Positions 11,728-24,852 of a stretch of 64,000 nucleotides of DNA are shown piece after piece (positions within the stretch are counted from its first letter, which is position 1; each line of letters opens with the position of its first letter). The notes under the pieces were generated by a model, which saw nothing but the letters and a program-made list of their open reading frames with translations, had not been told where the DNA came from and did no database searches. Location: assembly GCF_026210795.1 (NCBI RefSeq), contig NC_089442.1, forward strand, positions 2,852,001 through 2,916,000. The letters are read 5' to 3'. A program made the translations under genes and the position numbers. The DNA is from Rhizophagus irregularis (taxonomy: Eukaryota > Glomeromycota > Glomeromycetes > Glomerales > Glomeraceae).

Positions 11728-14700
11728 ATGGAAGGAAGTTCAAGTCTGGTAAATTATAATTTTAAATAAAAATTAAATTTTTAATTAATTAGAAATTGAG
11801 TTTATAATAATTTTATAAATATGTAGAACGGAAGTTCTTCTTGCAATACTATTCCAAAAATTCACGACTCTGTTTTTTCATATAAAACGGTTTCACATGA
11901 ATACTTCTTCAATAATAGTATTCTTTTAAAATTAGAAGAGGATGGATTTACTACTCCCGATGAAAAGGCAGAAGAACTTATTAATAGACTGACCAACATA
12001 AAATATTTGTATGCATTAAAATTACTTTTTGAAAATTTACAAAATGAATTTTCACCTCAAATTCTTCGAGATACTTTGGTTGCATTGGCGGATCCGACCC
12101 CATTCGATTTTTATGCAAAACAAAGTGTGACTAGATTGGAGTTACATTTAAGAACTTGGGTAACGGTCTTAGAACGGATATGCTTTTCGCCAATAGTACT
12201 TAGTAAAGAACTTCGAGATAAGGTTTATAATTCTTTATCAAAATTTGCAGAAATTCATCGTAAAACGACCCAAGTTTTTGAAATAGGAGTTGATAATAAT
12301 TTTAAATCAAATTTTAACCAATTTAACCAACAAGACAACAATCAAGATGACCAAATTATCACCAAAAAGCGTAATTATAACATTGACTTCTTATTAATCC
12401 ACTTACGAGACACATTACATAGTTTGCGTGATGATGAAACTTGGTTTCAAGAAATTATACGAAGAACTAAAGAATTACTTAAAGCTGCATTGAATATTAC
12501 CCCAGGAATTTTATCAGTGGCAGGAGTTGCTCTTCCAAATGATAATTGTTCAATCTTATCAATGCTTACTCAAATACGTAAAGGCTTAAGTTTTAAATAC
12601 CCTGTAGCATCCTATTATGTAGATTGGAGAATTATGTTGATGTTTCAACATAATCTTTTTACATGGTCTGAAGGTACTGAAATGATAATTAGTAAAAAAT
12701 TCTGTGAATTGGTATTAATGGAATATTTTTGGAGCTTTTTGGAAAGAGAATGGATTGATATAACTAATAAATTTATTTTAGATTCTCAAACAAAATTTGA
12801 TGAAGTATCAAATAAAGTTACTAAAGCTTTAAAAAACACTGGAAATTTCTTAAATGATCTTGCTGGAAATGAACCTATTGCATTACCACATACCTTATGG
12901 TTTGGAATATTGGATCTTGCACAAAACCTTATTCAAAAGTCTAATCGAACTGCCACATATGGTCTTTGTTATTACTTAGCAATTGAATCACTTAATAAAG
13001 CTCCAAGTAGTTTTATTCAATTTAAAGCAGTTGAAATATTATTACATTTACATAATATTGATAGTAAAATGTTTTCAATGATTGATGATGATTTTGATCA
13101 ATATATAAAAGAATTAAATAAAAATAATAAATCATCAGATTTTTCAGAAAAATTTCAAAATTTATTATTATTTATTAAAGAAAAATATCTTGAAGACTTA
13201 AAAATTTTAAGTGAAAATATTGGAAAAGAAAAGAAAGGAAAAGGGAAAGGAAAAAGTTTGAATCAAAATTCATATTTAAAGAGAGAAAATACATCAAATT
13301 CTAATATTATAGATATTATAGCAGATGAAATGACTTGTCCAGTTAGTAGTGAACCAGAGGATCAATTATGTATTTTAAAATGTCAACATACATTATCATT
13401 AAATAATTTAAAATTATTAAAACAAAAAATATGTCCTGAATGTCGAGAAAAAATTGAAGAAAATGATATCAGATATTTACCACAAAGTTCTATTTATAAA
13501 AATTTATATACTAAATTTTCTGAATCTGGACATATTATACCTCCAATTAAATTAGAAAATTCAGATCAAATATATGATAGTGATGATTCAGATAATTCAG
13601 AAGCTGATCTTATAATATCTAAAAAGAAGAAATCTGTAAATTCAATTATTAAATTAAATTCAAATATATCATTATCATCAATACTTTCAAGAAATTCAAA
13701 AAAACAACATCCAACATATCAAAATATTATAAAAGAAATAAATGAAAAACATTATGAGAAAGCTGAATCAATGTGTAAAGAATTTTTAAATTTTTTTCCT
13801 AAAAGTTATTCTTTAAGATGCATTTTAGGTTATATTTATAGATGTCTTAAAAATTATGAACAAGCACACTCCTATTTGAAGAAAGCCATTAATTTAAAAC
13901 CAAAAGAACCAATTGCTTATTTAATTTGTGGAGAAATATTTTTTTGGCAAAGTAACTATAATGAAGCAATAAATAATTTAGAAAAATCAAGAGATTATAA
14001 GGCTAAAATAAATAACTTATATATAATACTTGGAAATAGTTACTTATTTTATAAAAATTACTATGTTAATGCAAATCATAATTATAATGATGCATTAAAA
14101 AATGATCCAGATAATTATTTATGTCTTAAGAATAATGCATGTAGCTATGAAAAGAGGCATATGTATTCAGAAGCTTTAAAAATGTTAGATAAACTGCTGA
14201 ATATCAACAAGGATGATTCTTTAATTTTATGTTATTATGGAGAAATTTTATGTAATATGAATCAATATAGTAAAGCTATATCATATTTTACAAAAGCAAA
14301 TATTATTGATCCAGAAAATACTCATAATTTAAATAAGAGAGCTATTGCATATTATGTTCTTCAAGATTATAATAAAGTTTTATTAGATCTTGATAAAGTT
14401 ATGCAATTAGATCCATTAAATAATTTAGCATATTATCTCAAGTGTCTAATTTATTATACAAAAAAAGATATTGATAATGCTATAATGGTATTTGAAAAGT
14501 GTAAAGAATTATTAGATCTTAATGATATATTAGCAAAAACTCTACTATTTCATCTGGAATATTTACTGAATAAAAATAATTCTACAGAATTAAATAATAT
14601 ATTAACAAAAATTAATCAAATTTCTAATATTAAATATAATGAATTACTACTTTTTGTTAGATGCAAAGTATATGTAGAATTAAAAATGTATTATGAAGCA

Positions 14701-15788
14701 ATGTTAGACTTGAACTTGTTATATGATAAAAATAATATTTATTATCAATATATAGTATATATTTCGTATATTTATTTATTACGAGAATACACAGATTTTT
14801 GGTTATATTTAAATGTTAATAACAATAATGATCTTTCTGAACTTGGAATTGTTAATGAATTTAGTAAACACATGTATGAAAGTAAGAGAATGTTTAATTT
14901 ATTAATTTCTTATAATGTTTAATAATTAATCTATTGATTAATAAATTATTTAGAAACACAAGTTTATTTAATATCAAATCTGGTAAATTTAAATAGCAAA
15001 CTTCATCAACTTCAAGAAAATGGCATAAATAGGTAAATGAATGTATTTATTATTCATTTAAAATTTTCAAGAATTGAGGTAAATTTTTAACTTTGAATTT
15101 CTTAGTTTATCAGAAAAAATAATAAGTTCAAAAAATGAAGAGCTTTATTTGAATTTGCCCATGCTATATTTTCAGATGAAATGTTATGGAATTATTTGGA
15201 AAATAAATGTTAAAGAAATACTAAATAAAGATTGTTTTATAAAATTTATAATTAAAGGCACTGTAAGTTTTATTAATTGCTAAAATCTTTTTTTTTACTA
15301 TTATTAAAAATGTTATTTTTAATTAATGTATGGATTTATTATAGTATTCTAAACAGTATCATAAGGATTCTGAACTAATACATTATGAACATGTGTTAAA
15401 ATATGGAGATGTGTTAAAACTTGAGGGATTAGGTTGGATTGAATATCGACTTCCAATAAATGTATATGAAGTTTATGTACAACCTTCAATTGAAATAAAT
15501 GGTTCTATTAATATGGTATATTTCTATTTTACTTGTGACATTCTATTTAAAAGAAAATTGATTTAAGTAACTCAGCATTGTTATTTATTCATATAGCAAA
15601 TAGATTATTTTCGACGATATTGGTATTGTAATACTGAAGAGATAACTTATATTCCTAGCATGGGTGATTTATTACCAAAGTTTCATAAAATTTGTCCAAA
15701 TGTTCCAGAAACTTTTAAAGATAAATATTTTTCAAGAAAAGAAATGGAAAACTTACTTGAGCTGAAAGATATAATTAACCACCTATAA
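11728..15788 (+). CDS. RING-like/TPR protein, family copy 2 (six exons)
   Basis: Exons 11728-11748, 11827-14881, 14954-15032, 15106-15262, 15345-15515, 15597-15788; all GT-AG with matching phases, 1224 aa. The first exon reads MEGSSSL. It is the nearest relative of copy 1, differing by scattered substitutions, and keeps the cleaner TPR array (for example the YSEALKMLDKLLNINKDDSL pair is intact here). The Cys/His module reads TCPVSSEPEDQLCILKCQH ... CPEC, with the same six ligand positions as copy 1. The C-terminal module contains GLGWIEYRLP and ends in LELKDIINHL. Same proposed role as copy 1: a cytosolic or nuclear protein-interaction scaffold with a possible E3-type module. Upstream lie the leader block and a TCACGTAA site at 11310. 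Confidence 0.85.
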
Positions 15789-16190
15789 CTTTTTTTTTTT
15801 AAATTAATACTGTTTTATTTTTTTCATTTGCTTTCAATTTGTAATATTTGAAAATTAATAAATTCATTTTATTTATTATAAAAAAATTTTAACTTTAAAA
15901 TAATAAACCAATATTAATTTAATTCTTTAGACAATTAATTACTAGTACTACATAACTGTTCTAAATTCTTTCACAGCACAAATGTATAAATTAGCTAAAA
16001 AAGCTATAAAAAGTTTATTAATGAATTAATTCGTTAAACAATTAATTTATGTTAACATTTTATGATGTAAAAACGTGCATTAATGTGATAATCAGTTCAT
16101 CACGAAAAAAATTTATATATTACAAATTTAATTACAACACGTTTTAGTAAATATAGTCGTAAGGAATTTTAGTTAATAATATGTTTACAT
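15789..16190. other. 3' flank of copy 2
   Basis: AT-rich sequence shared with the 3' flank of copy 1 (about 9201-9480): both contain AATAAATTCATTTTATTTATTATAAAA-like DNA, the likely polyadenylation region, and GTATAAATTAGCTAAAAAAGCTA. No gene seen. Confidence 0.5.
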
Positions 16191-16198
16191 ACATTGAA

Positions 16199-16872
16199 GT
16201 GTTTTGAAGGGGTCGAGTCGGGTCAGATTTTTGGTATATTCGAACTCTACCTGAGTGTAAAAGTAACGGCCTGGATCTGATTATAGTCTGATTCTGATAA
16301 CTCAAGTTCGACCCGTCAAGTTGTATTTAATATAAAAAAGCTTAAATTTTTAGTTAAAATATAATATATAATAAAAAGTCAGGTCGCTAGGTCAAAGTAA
16401 GGTATAACTGACTCGACGTGGGTCGAGGTCACGGGTCATCAAAATATGCGACCTCAACTAGAGGTCTGCAAACGAGACCCGGAACCCGGAAACCCTAACC
16501 CGGCCCGGACCCAGATCCAGGTTTGGGCCAGCAAATTTTCTTCAAAATTCACCCGGGCTGGGTCCGGGCTGGCACATGAAGTTTCGTCAAACCCGGATTC
16601 GTCTTAATTCCGGCCGAAATTAAACTGACCAAAATTAAGTTGGCCAATTTTTTTGTTTTTACAACAAAATAATATAATAAAAGTCCGAGTCCGGTCCGGG
16701 TTGGGTTTTTGATATTTTAAATCCGGGCCGGGCCAGGCCGGGCACTTTATGTTAATTTCCAAGTGCGGGCCGGGCCAGGTTGTAAAATAGTGGTCAATGC
16801 AGACCTCTAACCTCAACCCAACCCTAAATATGAGTCAGATCAATAACCCAGGTTTAACCTGACCCTTTCGGA
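16199..16872. mobile_element. Outer hAT-like element with a nested insertion
   Basis: Ends GTGTTTTGAAGGGGTCGAG and ...CCCTTTCGGA are loosely inverted (GAAGGGGTC versus GAAAGGGTC) and are flanked by ACATTGAA (16191) and ACATTAAA (16873), 7 of 8 identical. The interior has GGGTCG/CGACCC-type palindromic DNA. A second element is inserted at 16459-16809; without it and its duplication the outer element is about 315 bp. Confidence 0.5.
16459..16809. mobile_element. hAT-type MITE with perfect 8-bp target duplication
   Basis: The ends are TAGAGGTCTGCA and its exact inverse TGCAGACCTCTA. ACCTCAAC flanks it on both sides (16451-16458 and 16810-16817). At 351 bp it has no transposase frame and is GC-rich with CCGGGCCGGG stretches. 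TAG-type ends with an 8-bp duplication are typical of hAT elements. Confidence 0.85.
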
Positions 16873-17189
16873 ACATTAAATTCCACTTTTAGTAAGGTTA
16901 AATTTCTAATGCAAACTTACACATTTATATTTTTATCTTGAATTTATTATAATTCTTTGGCAAAGTTTGCAGAATAAATCAAGCTATGTGAGAAGAAATT
17001 AATAATACAGTAAATACTATATATAGATAGTAGCATTTTGGTCAACTTAACTTTATTTTAAATGGTGTATGACAATTGACAAATTTTATTACAAATTAGT
17101 TACCCTTTCAAATGGATCGATTAAGTACTGTAAATTTAAATTACTCCTCTTAATTTGAAAGACATTTAATATGAAATAAAGTTGTTATT

Positions 17190-18187
17190 ATTTGGTGAAG
17201 TATTTGTTTTTTTTACCAGCCTTCAATTTGGCGTAAAAGCTCAAGTCAAGGTATAAGTTCAAGAAACTCCATAAATATACTTATAAGTTACACTATTGGA
17301 CTCATCCTTATTTGTTGGAAAGAAAATTATTAACTTATAACTCTCTATAAAATAAAAGTATTAGGGTTATTGGAATTTCGGAATATTATACATAATGAAT
17401 ATTTTCATGTAACTAATGGTTATTTTATTGGTAAGAACTTTCATTCGAAAAAAATTTAATTAACTATTATAATATCGATTTTTAATCTTTTTAATTAAAT
17501 TACTATAAAGTAATTGTTAATTTTATATGTATTAAAAGTTAAATGTTTCAAGACAATGATATTTAATTACACCTATATATTTGTGCTCGGGCTAACTGTG
17601 TGAAGTTCGTTCAGAAATTATAAATAAATGTTTAAAATAATCCAGTAAAAGTAAGAAACTACTTTAGAAAACAATTATTAAAATTAATTCATCGCAAAGA
17701 TACCGGGAAATTCATTATGAAAAACCTATGATTCGCTAAGATCAATATAAAAATCAAGGCAAAGTAGGTAAAGTAGGTATTACTTTATTTATATTTTTTC
17801 TTTTACTTCATTTCTATATATATATATGTTGTGGGATGCTTATTTACAAAGAGCTATCTACGTGGAATCTCTAGACGATAGAAGTGTCTTTAATTGGTAG
17901 TCTTTTCATGATTACTCATAACTGAAATACAAAATATATTATATATTTATATCAAATCCAATATGGTAAGTTAATCATTATTTGTACAAGTAATCCTTAT
18001 TTATTGTTCATACTTTTTATTATTAATTATTTATTAGTCATTTTAAATTCTATATAAGATGTGGCGAAAATAGTTCAATAGTTTGATTCCTTTTTTAGAA
18101 AAATAAAATTTAGTGAAACAAATTTTGTTTTATTAATAAAAAAAAATTTTCATTATAAAAATTTCTTACATATAATATTTAAAAATG
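17190..18187. other. Intergenic; duplicated flank of a family copy
   Basis: No gene. From about 17870 the sequence resembles 3460 onward (GTAGTCTTTT, ATGG(T/C)AAGTTAA, then AT-rich). Similarity may begin as early as 17190 against 2960 (TTATTATTTGGTG). It continues after the inserted element at 18196-18738. Confidence 0.45.
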
Positions 18188-18195
18188 AGTAAGTA

Positions 18196-18738
18196 AGGAC
18201 CCAGAAATATATATACAGGGGTAGGGTACACAGATGCGTCGCCATCATAGTGGAATTAGACGGAGTAAAGTTTTGATTTGCATACAATTTTAGAATTTTT
18301 CATCTATAGTTAGGTCATCAAGATTGCGTATTTTTTATCAAAATTTTTATATGTAAAAAATTAGTTTGCGTATTTTTGGCCTAAATTTGGCTAATCTTAT
18401 ATATATATAATATATTTACTGTACGCACTAACCGCATTGTAATATTTAGTATAAATTGAAAGAAATTTCTGAGGGTTAAAAAGTGAAATTTTAGAAAAAT
18501 ATTATTAAAAAAATGGTAAATTCTATTTTTTCAATTAGTATTTGGTTTTATAAATAATATAGAAGCCATGATAATATAATTAATAACTTAATGTCTGAAA
18601 TTTTATTTGCGTATTTTTGCAGGATTTTCAATATCAGGTGTCAATTATGCGTACTACTAATATAAAAAGTCTCTGCGTACAGCTCATAGTAAAAAAATTT
18701 TTCGCCACCTGACCCCTATATATATATTTCTGGGTCCT
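18196..18738. mobile_element. hAT-type MITE, 543 bp
   Basis: Inverted ends AGGACCCAGAAATATATATA ... GGGGT match over about 30 bp, and AGTAAGTA occurs directly on each side (18188-18195 and 18739-18746). The related sequence near 3690 lacks the element, which confirms the insertion. Confidence 0.85.
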
Positions 18739-19055
18739 AGTAAGTATAAATATCCTAACAACGGATTCATTTAATTTTTTATTTCCAGTATTATAAAAAA
18801 ATTTCGAATTACGTAAAAAATCGGTTTCAAGTTTACCACATTTTTGAAATCTTTTTAGTGCTCTTATCGTCAAACGATTCATATATTTATTAATTTATCA
18901 ACCTTTCATAATACGAAGGAAGAAATTTAGACAATTTTTTTTTTAATCAAAGATAATTATGTTTTCATAAATTTATTCAACATATTAATTTTACTCGTAA
19001 TTGACAATGTTATCTTTCATATATCGTTATTATAATAATATTTACATATTCTGAC

Positions 19056-21557
19056 ATGGAAATAGTTACTTATTTTGTAATTATTATTATAATACATATA
19101 GTAGTTATAATTTTGCATTAAAAAATAGTCCAGATAATTCTTTATGTCTTAAGAATATTGCATATAGCTATGAAAAGGGGCATGTATATTCAGAAGCTTT
19201 AGAAATGTTAGATAAACTGCTAAATATCAACAAGGATGATTCTTTAATTTTATGCTATTATGGCGAAATTTTATGTAATACTATGAAACAATATAGTAAA
19301 TCTATATCATATTTTACAAAAGCAAATATTATTGATCCAGAAAATACTCATAATTTAAATAAGAGAGCTATTGCATATTATACTCTTCAAGATTATAATA
19401 AAGTTTTATTAGATCTTGATAAAGTTATACAATTAGATCCATTAAATAATTTAGCATATTATCTCAAGTGTCTAACTTATTATACAAAAAAAGATATTGA
19501 TAATACTATAATGGTATTTGAAAAGTGTCATATCCGCCGATTTGCGGAATTTGCCGATCATCAATTATGTGGCGCAGTACCGATTAAAATCGATCAAAAC
19601 CCGTTCCTACGTAAGAAAAAATGTCAATAAATATATAAAAAAAACTTTAAAGACCTCTCCCAAAATATTTACCACTTCAACCCGAAACCAGTAGAAGGAG
19701 TTTCTAGAAAAAAAAGGAAAAAAATATTATAAAGTTAGTTTATTAAAAAAAACAAAAGAAAAACTTTACAAAATCCAGAATATTTAATGATTTAACGAAA
19801 AAAAATTAACTGAAAAATAATTAATAATAAATATCAAATAGATTTTAATTAAACAATTAATCAATACATAATCTAAATTCGCTAAAACATTGTTATTAAT
19901 ATTTAGAGTTATTTATTTATTGAAAGATTTTTTTTGAATAATTTTGCTTTCTAAATAAATTTTTTCTATAAACTATAAAAAAAAAAAAAACAGCTCCAAG
20001 TTGTATCTAATATAAAATAATTACTAATATACTTGCAAAAATTCTCAACTTACTTGATGTAAAAACTGGTTGAAAAGTTGATGGGGGAGTTGATGGGGAG
20101 TTTAATAGGGAGTTTACGAAAGAAAAAAATTTTTTTAACACTACTTTTTGTTGAAGTAATTTCTTGATATCTGTCATATGATCATGTAGCACAAGTGTGA
20201 TCATTTTTGCGAAACTTAATTTACCTAATTTTTATTAAATTATTGTCAAATTCCTTAATTTAGACGAATTTTGTTAATTCCGCAGATCGGCGGATATGTA
20301 AAGAATTATTCGATTTTAATGATATATTAGCAAAAACTCGACTATTTCATCTGGAATATTTACTGAATAAAAATAATTCTACAGAATTAAATAGTATATT
20401 AATAAAAATTAATCAAATTTCTAGTATTAAAGATAGTGAATTACTACTTTTTGTTAGATGTAAAGTATATGTAGAATTAAAAATGTATCATGAAGCAATG
20501 TTAGACTTGAACTTGTTATATGATAAAAATTGTAATCATTATCAATATATTTCATATATTTATTTATTACGAGAATACACAGATTTTTGGTTATATTTAT
20601 GTTAATAACAATAATGATTTTTCTGAACTTGGAATTGTGAATGGATTTAGTAAACACATGTATGAAAGTAAGAGAATGTTTTAATTTATTAATTTCTTAT
20701 AATGTTTAATAATTAATCTATTGATTAATAATTATTTAGAATCACAAGTTTATTTTATATCAAATCTGGTAAATTTAAATAGTGAACTTCATCAATTCCA
20801 AGAAAATGACATAAATAGGTAAATGAATATATTTATTATGCACTTTAATTTTTCAAAAATTGGGTAAATTTTTTAACTTTGAATTTCTTAGTTTATCAGA
20901 AAAGATAATAAGTTCAAAAAATAAAGAGCTTCATTTGAATTTGCCCATGCTATATTTTAAGAGGTACAATAGAATTATTTGGAAAATAAATGTTAAAAAA
21001 ATACTAAATAAAGATTGTTTTATAAAATTTACAATTGAATGCACTGTAAGTTTTATTAATTGCTAAAATCTCTTTTTTTACTATTAAAAATGTTATTTTT
21101 AATTAATCTATGGATTTATTGTAGTATTCTGAACAGTATAAAGATGTAGTTTATGAACATGTGTTGAAATATGAAGATGTGTTAAAATTTGAAGGATTAG
21201 GTTGGATTGAATATCAACTTCCAAAAGAAATAATTGAAATTTATGTACAATCTTCAATTGAAATAAATGGTTCTATTAATATGGTATATTTCTATTTTAC
21301 TTGATTTTAAAAGGAAATTATTTTATGTTGTAACTCATCATTATTATTTATTCATATAGCAAATAGAGTATTTTCGACTTGGGTATAGTAATAAAGAAGA
21401 GATAACTTATATTCCTAACATTTCTGACATGAGTAACTTATTACCAAATTTTCATAAATTTTGTCCAAATGTTCCAGAAACTTTTAAAGATAAATATTTT
21501 CCAAGAAAAGAAATGGAAAACTTACTTGAGCTGAAAGATATAATTAACCACCTATAA
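19056..21557 (+). pseudogene. 5'-truncated RING/TPR family copy 3, split by a 770-bp element
   Basis: The sequence begins abruptly inside exon 2, at the TPR region (GGAAATAGTTACTTATTTT, equal to about 14030 of copy 2), so the N-terminal region and Cys/His module are missing. Exon 2 is cut at 19528 and resumes at 20299. After that a 2-bp loss in the copy of TTTAAATGTTAATAAC (about 20598) shifts the frame. The later exons are still recognisable: exon 3 near 20743-20820, exon 4 near 20890-21044, exon 5 near 21125-21282, exon 6 to the stop at 21555-21557. Splice sites remain good, so decay is recent. Upstream is a copy of the 3.46-4.0 kb intergenic tract. Confidence 0.8.
19529..20298. mobile_element. 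770-bp inverted-repeat element inside family copy 3
   Basis: Ends CATATCCGCCGAT(T/C)TGCGGAA are inverted over 21 bp with one mismatch (19529-19549 and 20278-20298). In copy 2 the site reads GAAAAGTGTAAAGAA; here GAAAAGTGT is followed by the element and then TAAAGAA, so 1-3 bp (T or TGT) may be duplicated. It contains no convincing transposase frame. The superfamily is uncertain. Confidence 0.8.
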
Positions 21558-21679
21558 CTTTTTTAACACTGTTTCATTTTTTTCATTTGCTTTCAATTTG
21601 TAATATTTGAAAATTAATAAATTCATTTTATTTATTATAAAAAAATTTCAATTTAAAAATAATTAAATTAATATTTTAA

Positions 21680-22335
21680 AACTTTAGACAACACTGACCT
21701 CCTAAAAGGTAAAAGAACGAAAGAAATAGGAAGAAAAAAAAATCAGTAAAAAAAATAATTAGGAAAAAAAATATTATTCAGAAAAAAGGTACTTACCATA
21801 GCACTACAGCATCTATCCAATCACTGATCCAAGTATAAAGAAAAATATCATTAAATATTAGCAAAAAAAATAGATATAGAAAAAAAATTATTGTTGAAAA
21901 TGAGGATTAAAAAGAAGGTACTTACTGTAACACCGCAAGCATCAATCAGATCATTGATTTAGATTCAAGTCAAAAAAAAAAAGAATAATTAATAATGTAA
22001 TTATCTAGCAATAATAGAAAAATATAGTATATAAAATTAAATAAAATTAAATGAAAAAATTTATATAAAAAATAGTATAGATTATGAAGGAAAAAAAAAT
22101 AAAAAAAATTGGTTTAAAAAAACCAAATCGAAAAGAAAAATTAAAAGAAAAAATTTTCGGTTTTAGAAAAAACAAAACCAAAAAAAAAATTAAAAAAAAG
22201 TCAGTTAAAAAAAGGCCAAAATAAAAAAAATTTAGTTTTAAAAATAAACTGAAAAAATAAAAAAAAAAGGAGAAAGGATGGTTAAAAAAACTGAAAAAAA
22301 AATTTTGGAGAACAAACCAAAAAAGAAAGAATATT
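21680..22335. repeat. A-rich repeat block 1
   Basis: Strongly purine-biased + strand with poly-A runs. GGTACTTAC is followed by GCATC(T/A)ATC-type sequence twice (about 21788 and 21918), and a self-complementary GGTTTAAAAAAACCAAATCG motif lies near 22110. A related block is at 24985-25300, so both flank decayed copy 4. Confidence 0.5.
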
Positions 22336-22344
22336 TTATAATTT

Positions 22345-24852
22345 AAACAAAAGAACTATTGTGTATTATTATATTTTTCAAGAATATGATAATGTTTTGT
22401 TTGATCTTAATAAAGTTATACAATTGGAAACATCAAGTGTCTAACATATTATCAGTTATAATTATGCATTGAAAGATATTGATGATTATCTGATGATGAT
22501 ATATTAGTAAAAACTCAACTATTCTACTGAATAAAAATTATCTTTTGAAATTAAACATATTCTAATATTAAAGATAGCAAATTAATACTTTTTAATTAGA
22601 ATGTAAAATATATATAGAATTAAAAATGTACTATGAAGCAAAGTAATTGTTATACACATATATATATCATAATAGGATTTAATTCATATTTCATATATCT
22701 CATATATTTATCTATTAACAGAATACGTGGACCTTTAATGTTAATGATAGTAATGATTTTTCTAAACCTGGAATTGTTTATGAATTTAGTAAACACATGT
22801 ATGAAAGTAGGAGAATATTTAATTTAAAGTGAATAATAATTAATATATATTAATCAATAATGAATTATTTAGAACCACAAGTTTACCTTATATCAAATTT
22901 ACTGTAGTAAATTTAAATGATAAACTTTATCAATTTCAAGATGACAATACAAATAGGTAAATTAATATTTTGAAAAATTTAATATAATAAATCAGCAGGA
23001 AGGATGATATATTCTAAAAATGAAGAAATTTATTTAGACTTTCCATACTAAATGGTAATAAGTATGATTATGTTTAGTGATGCTAATGGCCTGGCTTGAA
23101 GCCAAAGTCAAGCTTGACCGTTAAAAAATCAAGCTGAACCGAGCTGGACCCATCGACTTGAAAGCTCAAGCCAAGCTGAACCGGCAGGCTGGTGGGACTG
23201 TTGGAGTCAATGGGTAATTTATTATTAAAAAAATGACATCTGAATTTTTTTGTGTACCTCAATGATCAGATTAAATAAATCATTTCCCTTTTTTCATCTT
23301 TTTTTATTCCCTTTCCTAATTTGTAGCAGTCTGCCAGATAAAGCTTTGCAATTGTACGATATTTTTATTATTAAAAAAAAAAAAGATTTTTTTTTGTAAT
23401 GATTTTTTTTAGACTAAGTTTTTTACATTCTCTATACATTCTATATACTTAGTTTCATTTTTATAAACATTCCGTATAAATTGATTTCTTATTCAGTAAG
23501 TAGTTTAGAAATTGTAAAGTGGAGCTTTTAAAATAAATAATTATTGGAACTATGCTCTCAGAAACTATTTCATATATATATATTTTCCTTTAAGAAATAG
23601 TCATTATACTAGATTACTAACTACATTTTCTTTTATTTTGTAGGAATAGAACATCAGTTCTTAAGTACCTGAACTTCCAGCTTTCGAACATGGAACTATT
23701 AAAGGTATAATGGTCAGAAGAGAGTATAGCAATTTTTTACAGAAATCATTAACTACCTTTTTCTTTACTATTTAGGACGTGAACACCAGTTTTTGGACCT
23801 CGGATTTAAGACATAGAAAGTATCTTGGTTAGAATTTAGAAGTGGAAGAATGTAATTAATTTTTTTTGTGTTTTTTTTTATAAATACTAACCATTCTTTC
23901 TTTTATTTTTTTAGGACGCGTATTTATTGGAACACCAATTTTGGACGTCTGAAGTTCCATATTCCAGACATGGAAGGTGGGTTGAGTTGGAAAAGGTGGA
24001 AATTTAGGAGACGTTAGTAGAACATTACTAACGTTTCTTAGAGAATGGAAAGTTAATTTATTATTGAAAGAAAAGATATTACAGTATTATCTTTCCTTTT
24101 TATTTCAGGTGAGCACAGACAATTGCACAGGATTTAAATATTGAGCTCTTTGAAGAAAGGGAGCTGGAGAGGGATTAATTTTGAAATGTTACTTATGTTT
24201 CTTTAATTTTTTTATGAAAATTTGACCCTTATCAGCTTGTCTTTTTCAAGTTGGACTAACCGCAACTTGGGTTTCTTCAAGCCGAACTGAACTGAATAAC
24301 TTTAGAACATCAGGTCAAGCCGAATCGACTCCATTAGCGGTGTTCAATTCAGTTTGGCACGACTTGAACTTTACAACACTAATTATGTTATTTGTAAAAT
24401 AAATATTAAAAAAATATTACACTAAATTTTGTAGTTAAAAATAATGTAAGTTTTATTACTATTAAAAAATGTTACTTTTAATTTTTAAATTATAATATAT
24501 GATTTTAATAATTATAGGATTCTGATATAAATATGTGGTAAAACTTGAAGATTACGTGCATGTGCAATTATTGAAAGCTAAAACTCAACCCAACCTAATC
24601 CTTCAACTTTCAATTGAAGTAAATGGTTCTATTAGCATGGTATTATTGGTATATTTTTATTCTACTAAGAAGCTTTTGCCTTGGATAACTCATCAATTAT
24701 TCATATATAGCAAACAGATAATATCTGATTTGGGTATACATTCCTGTCATAGGCGATTTACTACTAAATGTTCCAAAAACTTTTAAAGAAAAATACTTTT
24801 CAAGAAAAGAAATGGCAAACTTGCTTGAGTTGAAGGTATAATTAACCACATA
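22345..24852 (+). pseudogene. Heavily decayed RING/TPR family copy 4, split by an hAT-like element
   Basis: Pieces align in order with the other copies: the end of exon 2 (TPR region and the ...KHMYES end near 22800), exon 3 (about 22870-22960, TTATATCAAATTTACTGTAG), exon 4 split at 23067/24382, exon 5 (about 24518-24640, with SIEVNGSI and GT after), and exon 6 (about 24715-24852, with FSRKEMANLLEL). Many deletions, stops and frameshifts. It is older than copy 3. Confidence 0.7.
23075..24381. mobile_element. hAT-type element, 1307 bp, inside copy 4
   Basis: ATTATGTT flanks both sides exactly (23067-23074 and 24382-24389). Ends TAGTGATGCTAAT and the inverse of TAGTGTTGTAAAG match partly. Sub-terminal parts are rich in CAAGC(C)GAAC and its inverse. 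The interior holds three similar segments each starting near a TTTAGGA(C/A) and TTGGA/TTTGGAC stretch (about 23640, 23775, 23910), perhaps degraded tandem copies. No transposase frame is visible, so it is non-autonomous. Confidence 0.8.

Noticed and set aside
16604-16816. A 70-codon frame in the 16 kb element
   Set aside because: It follows the GC-rich ends of a non-coding hAT-type element.
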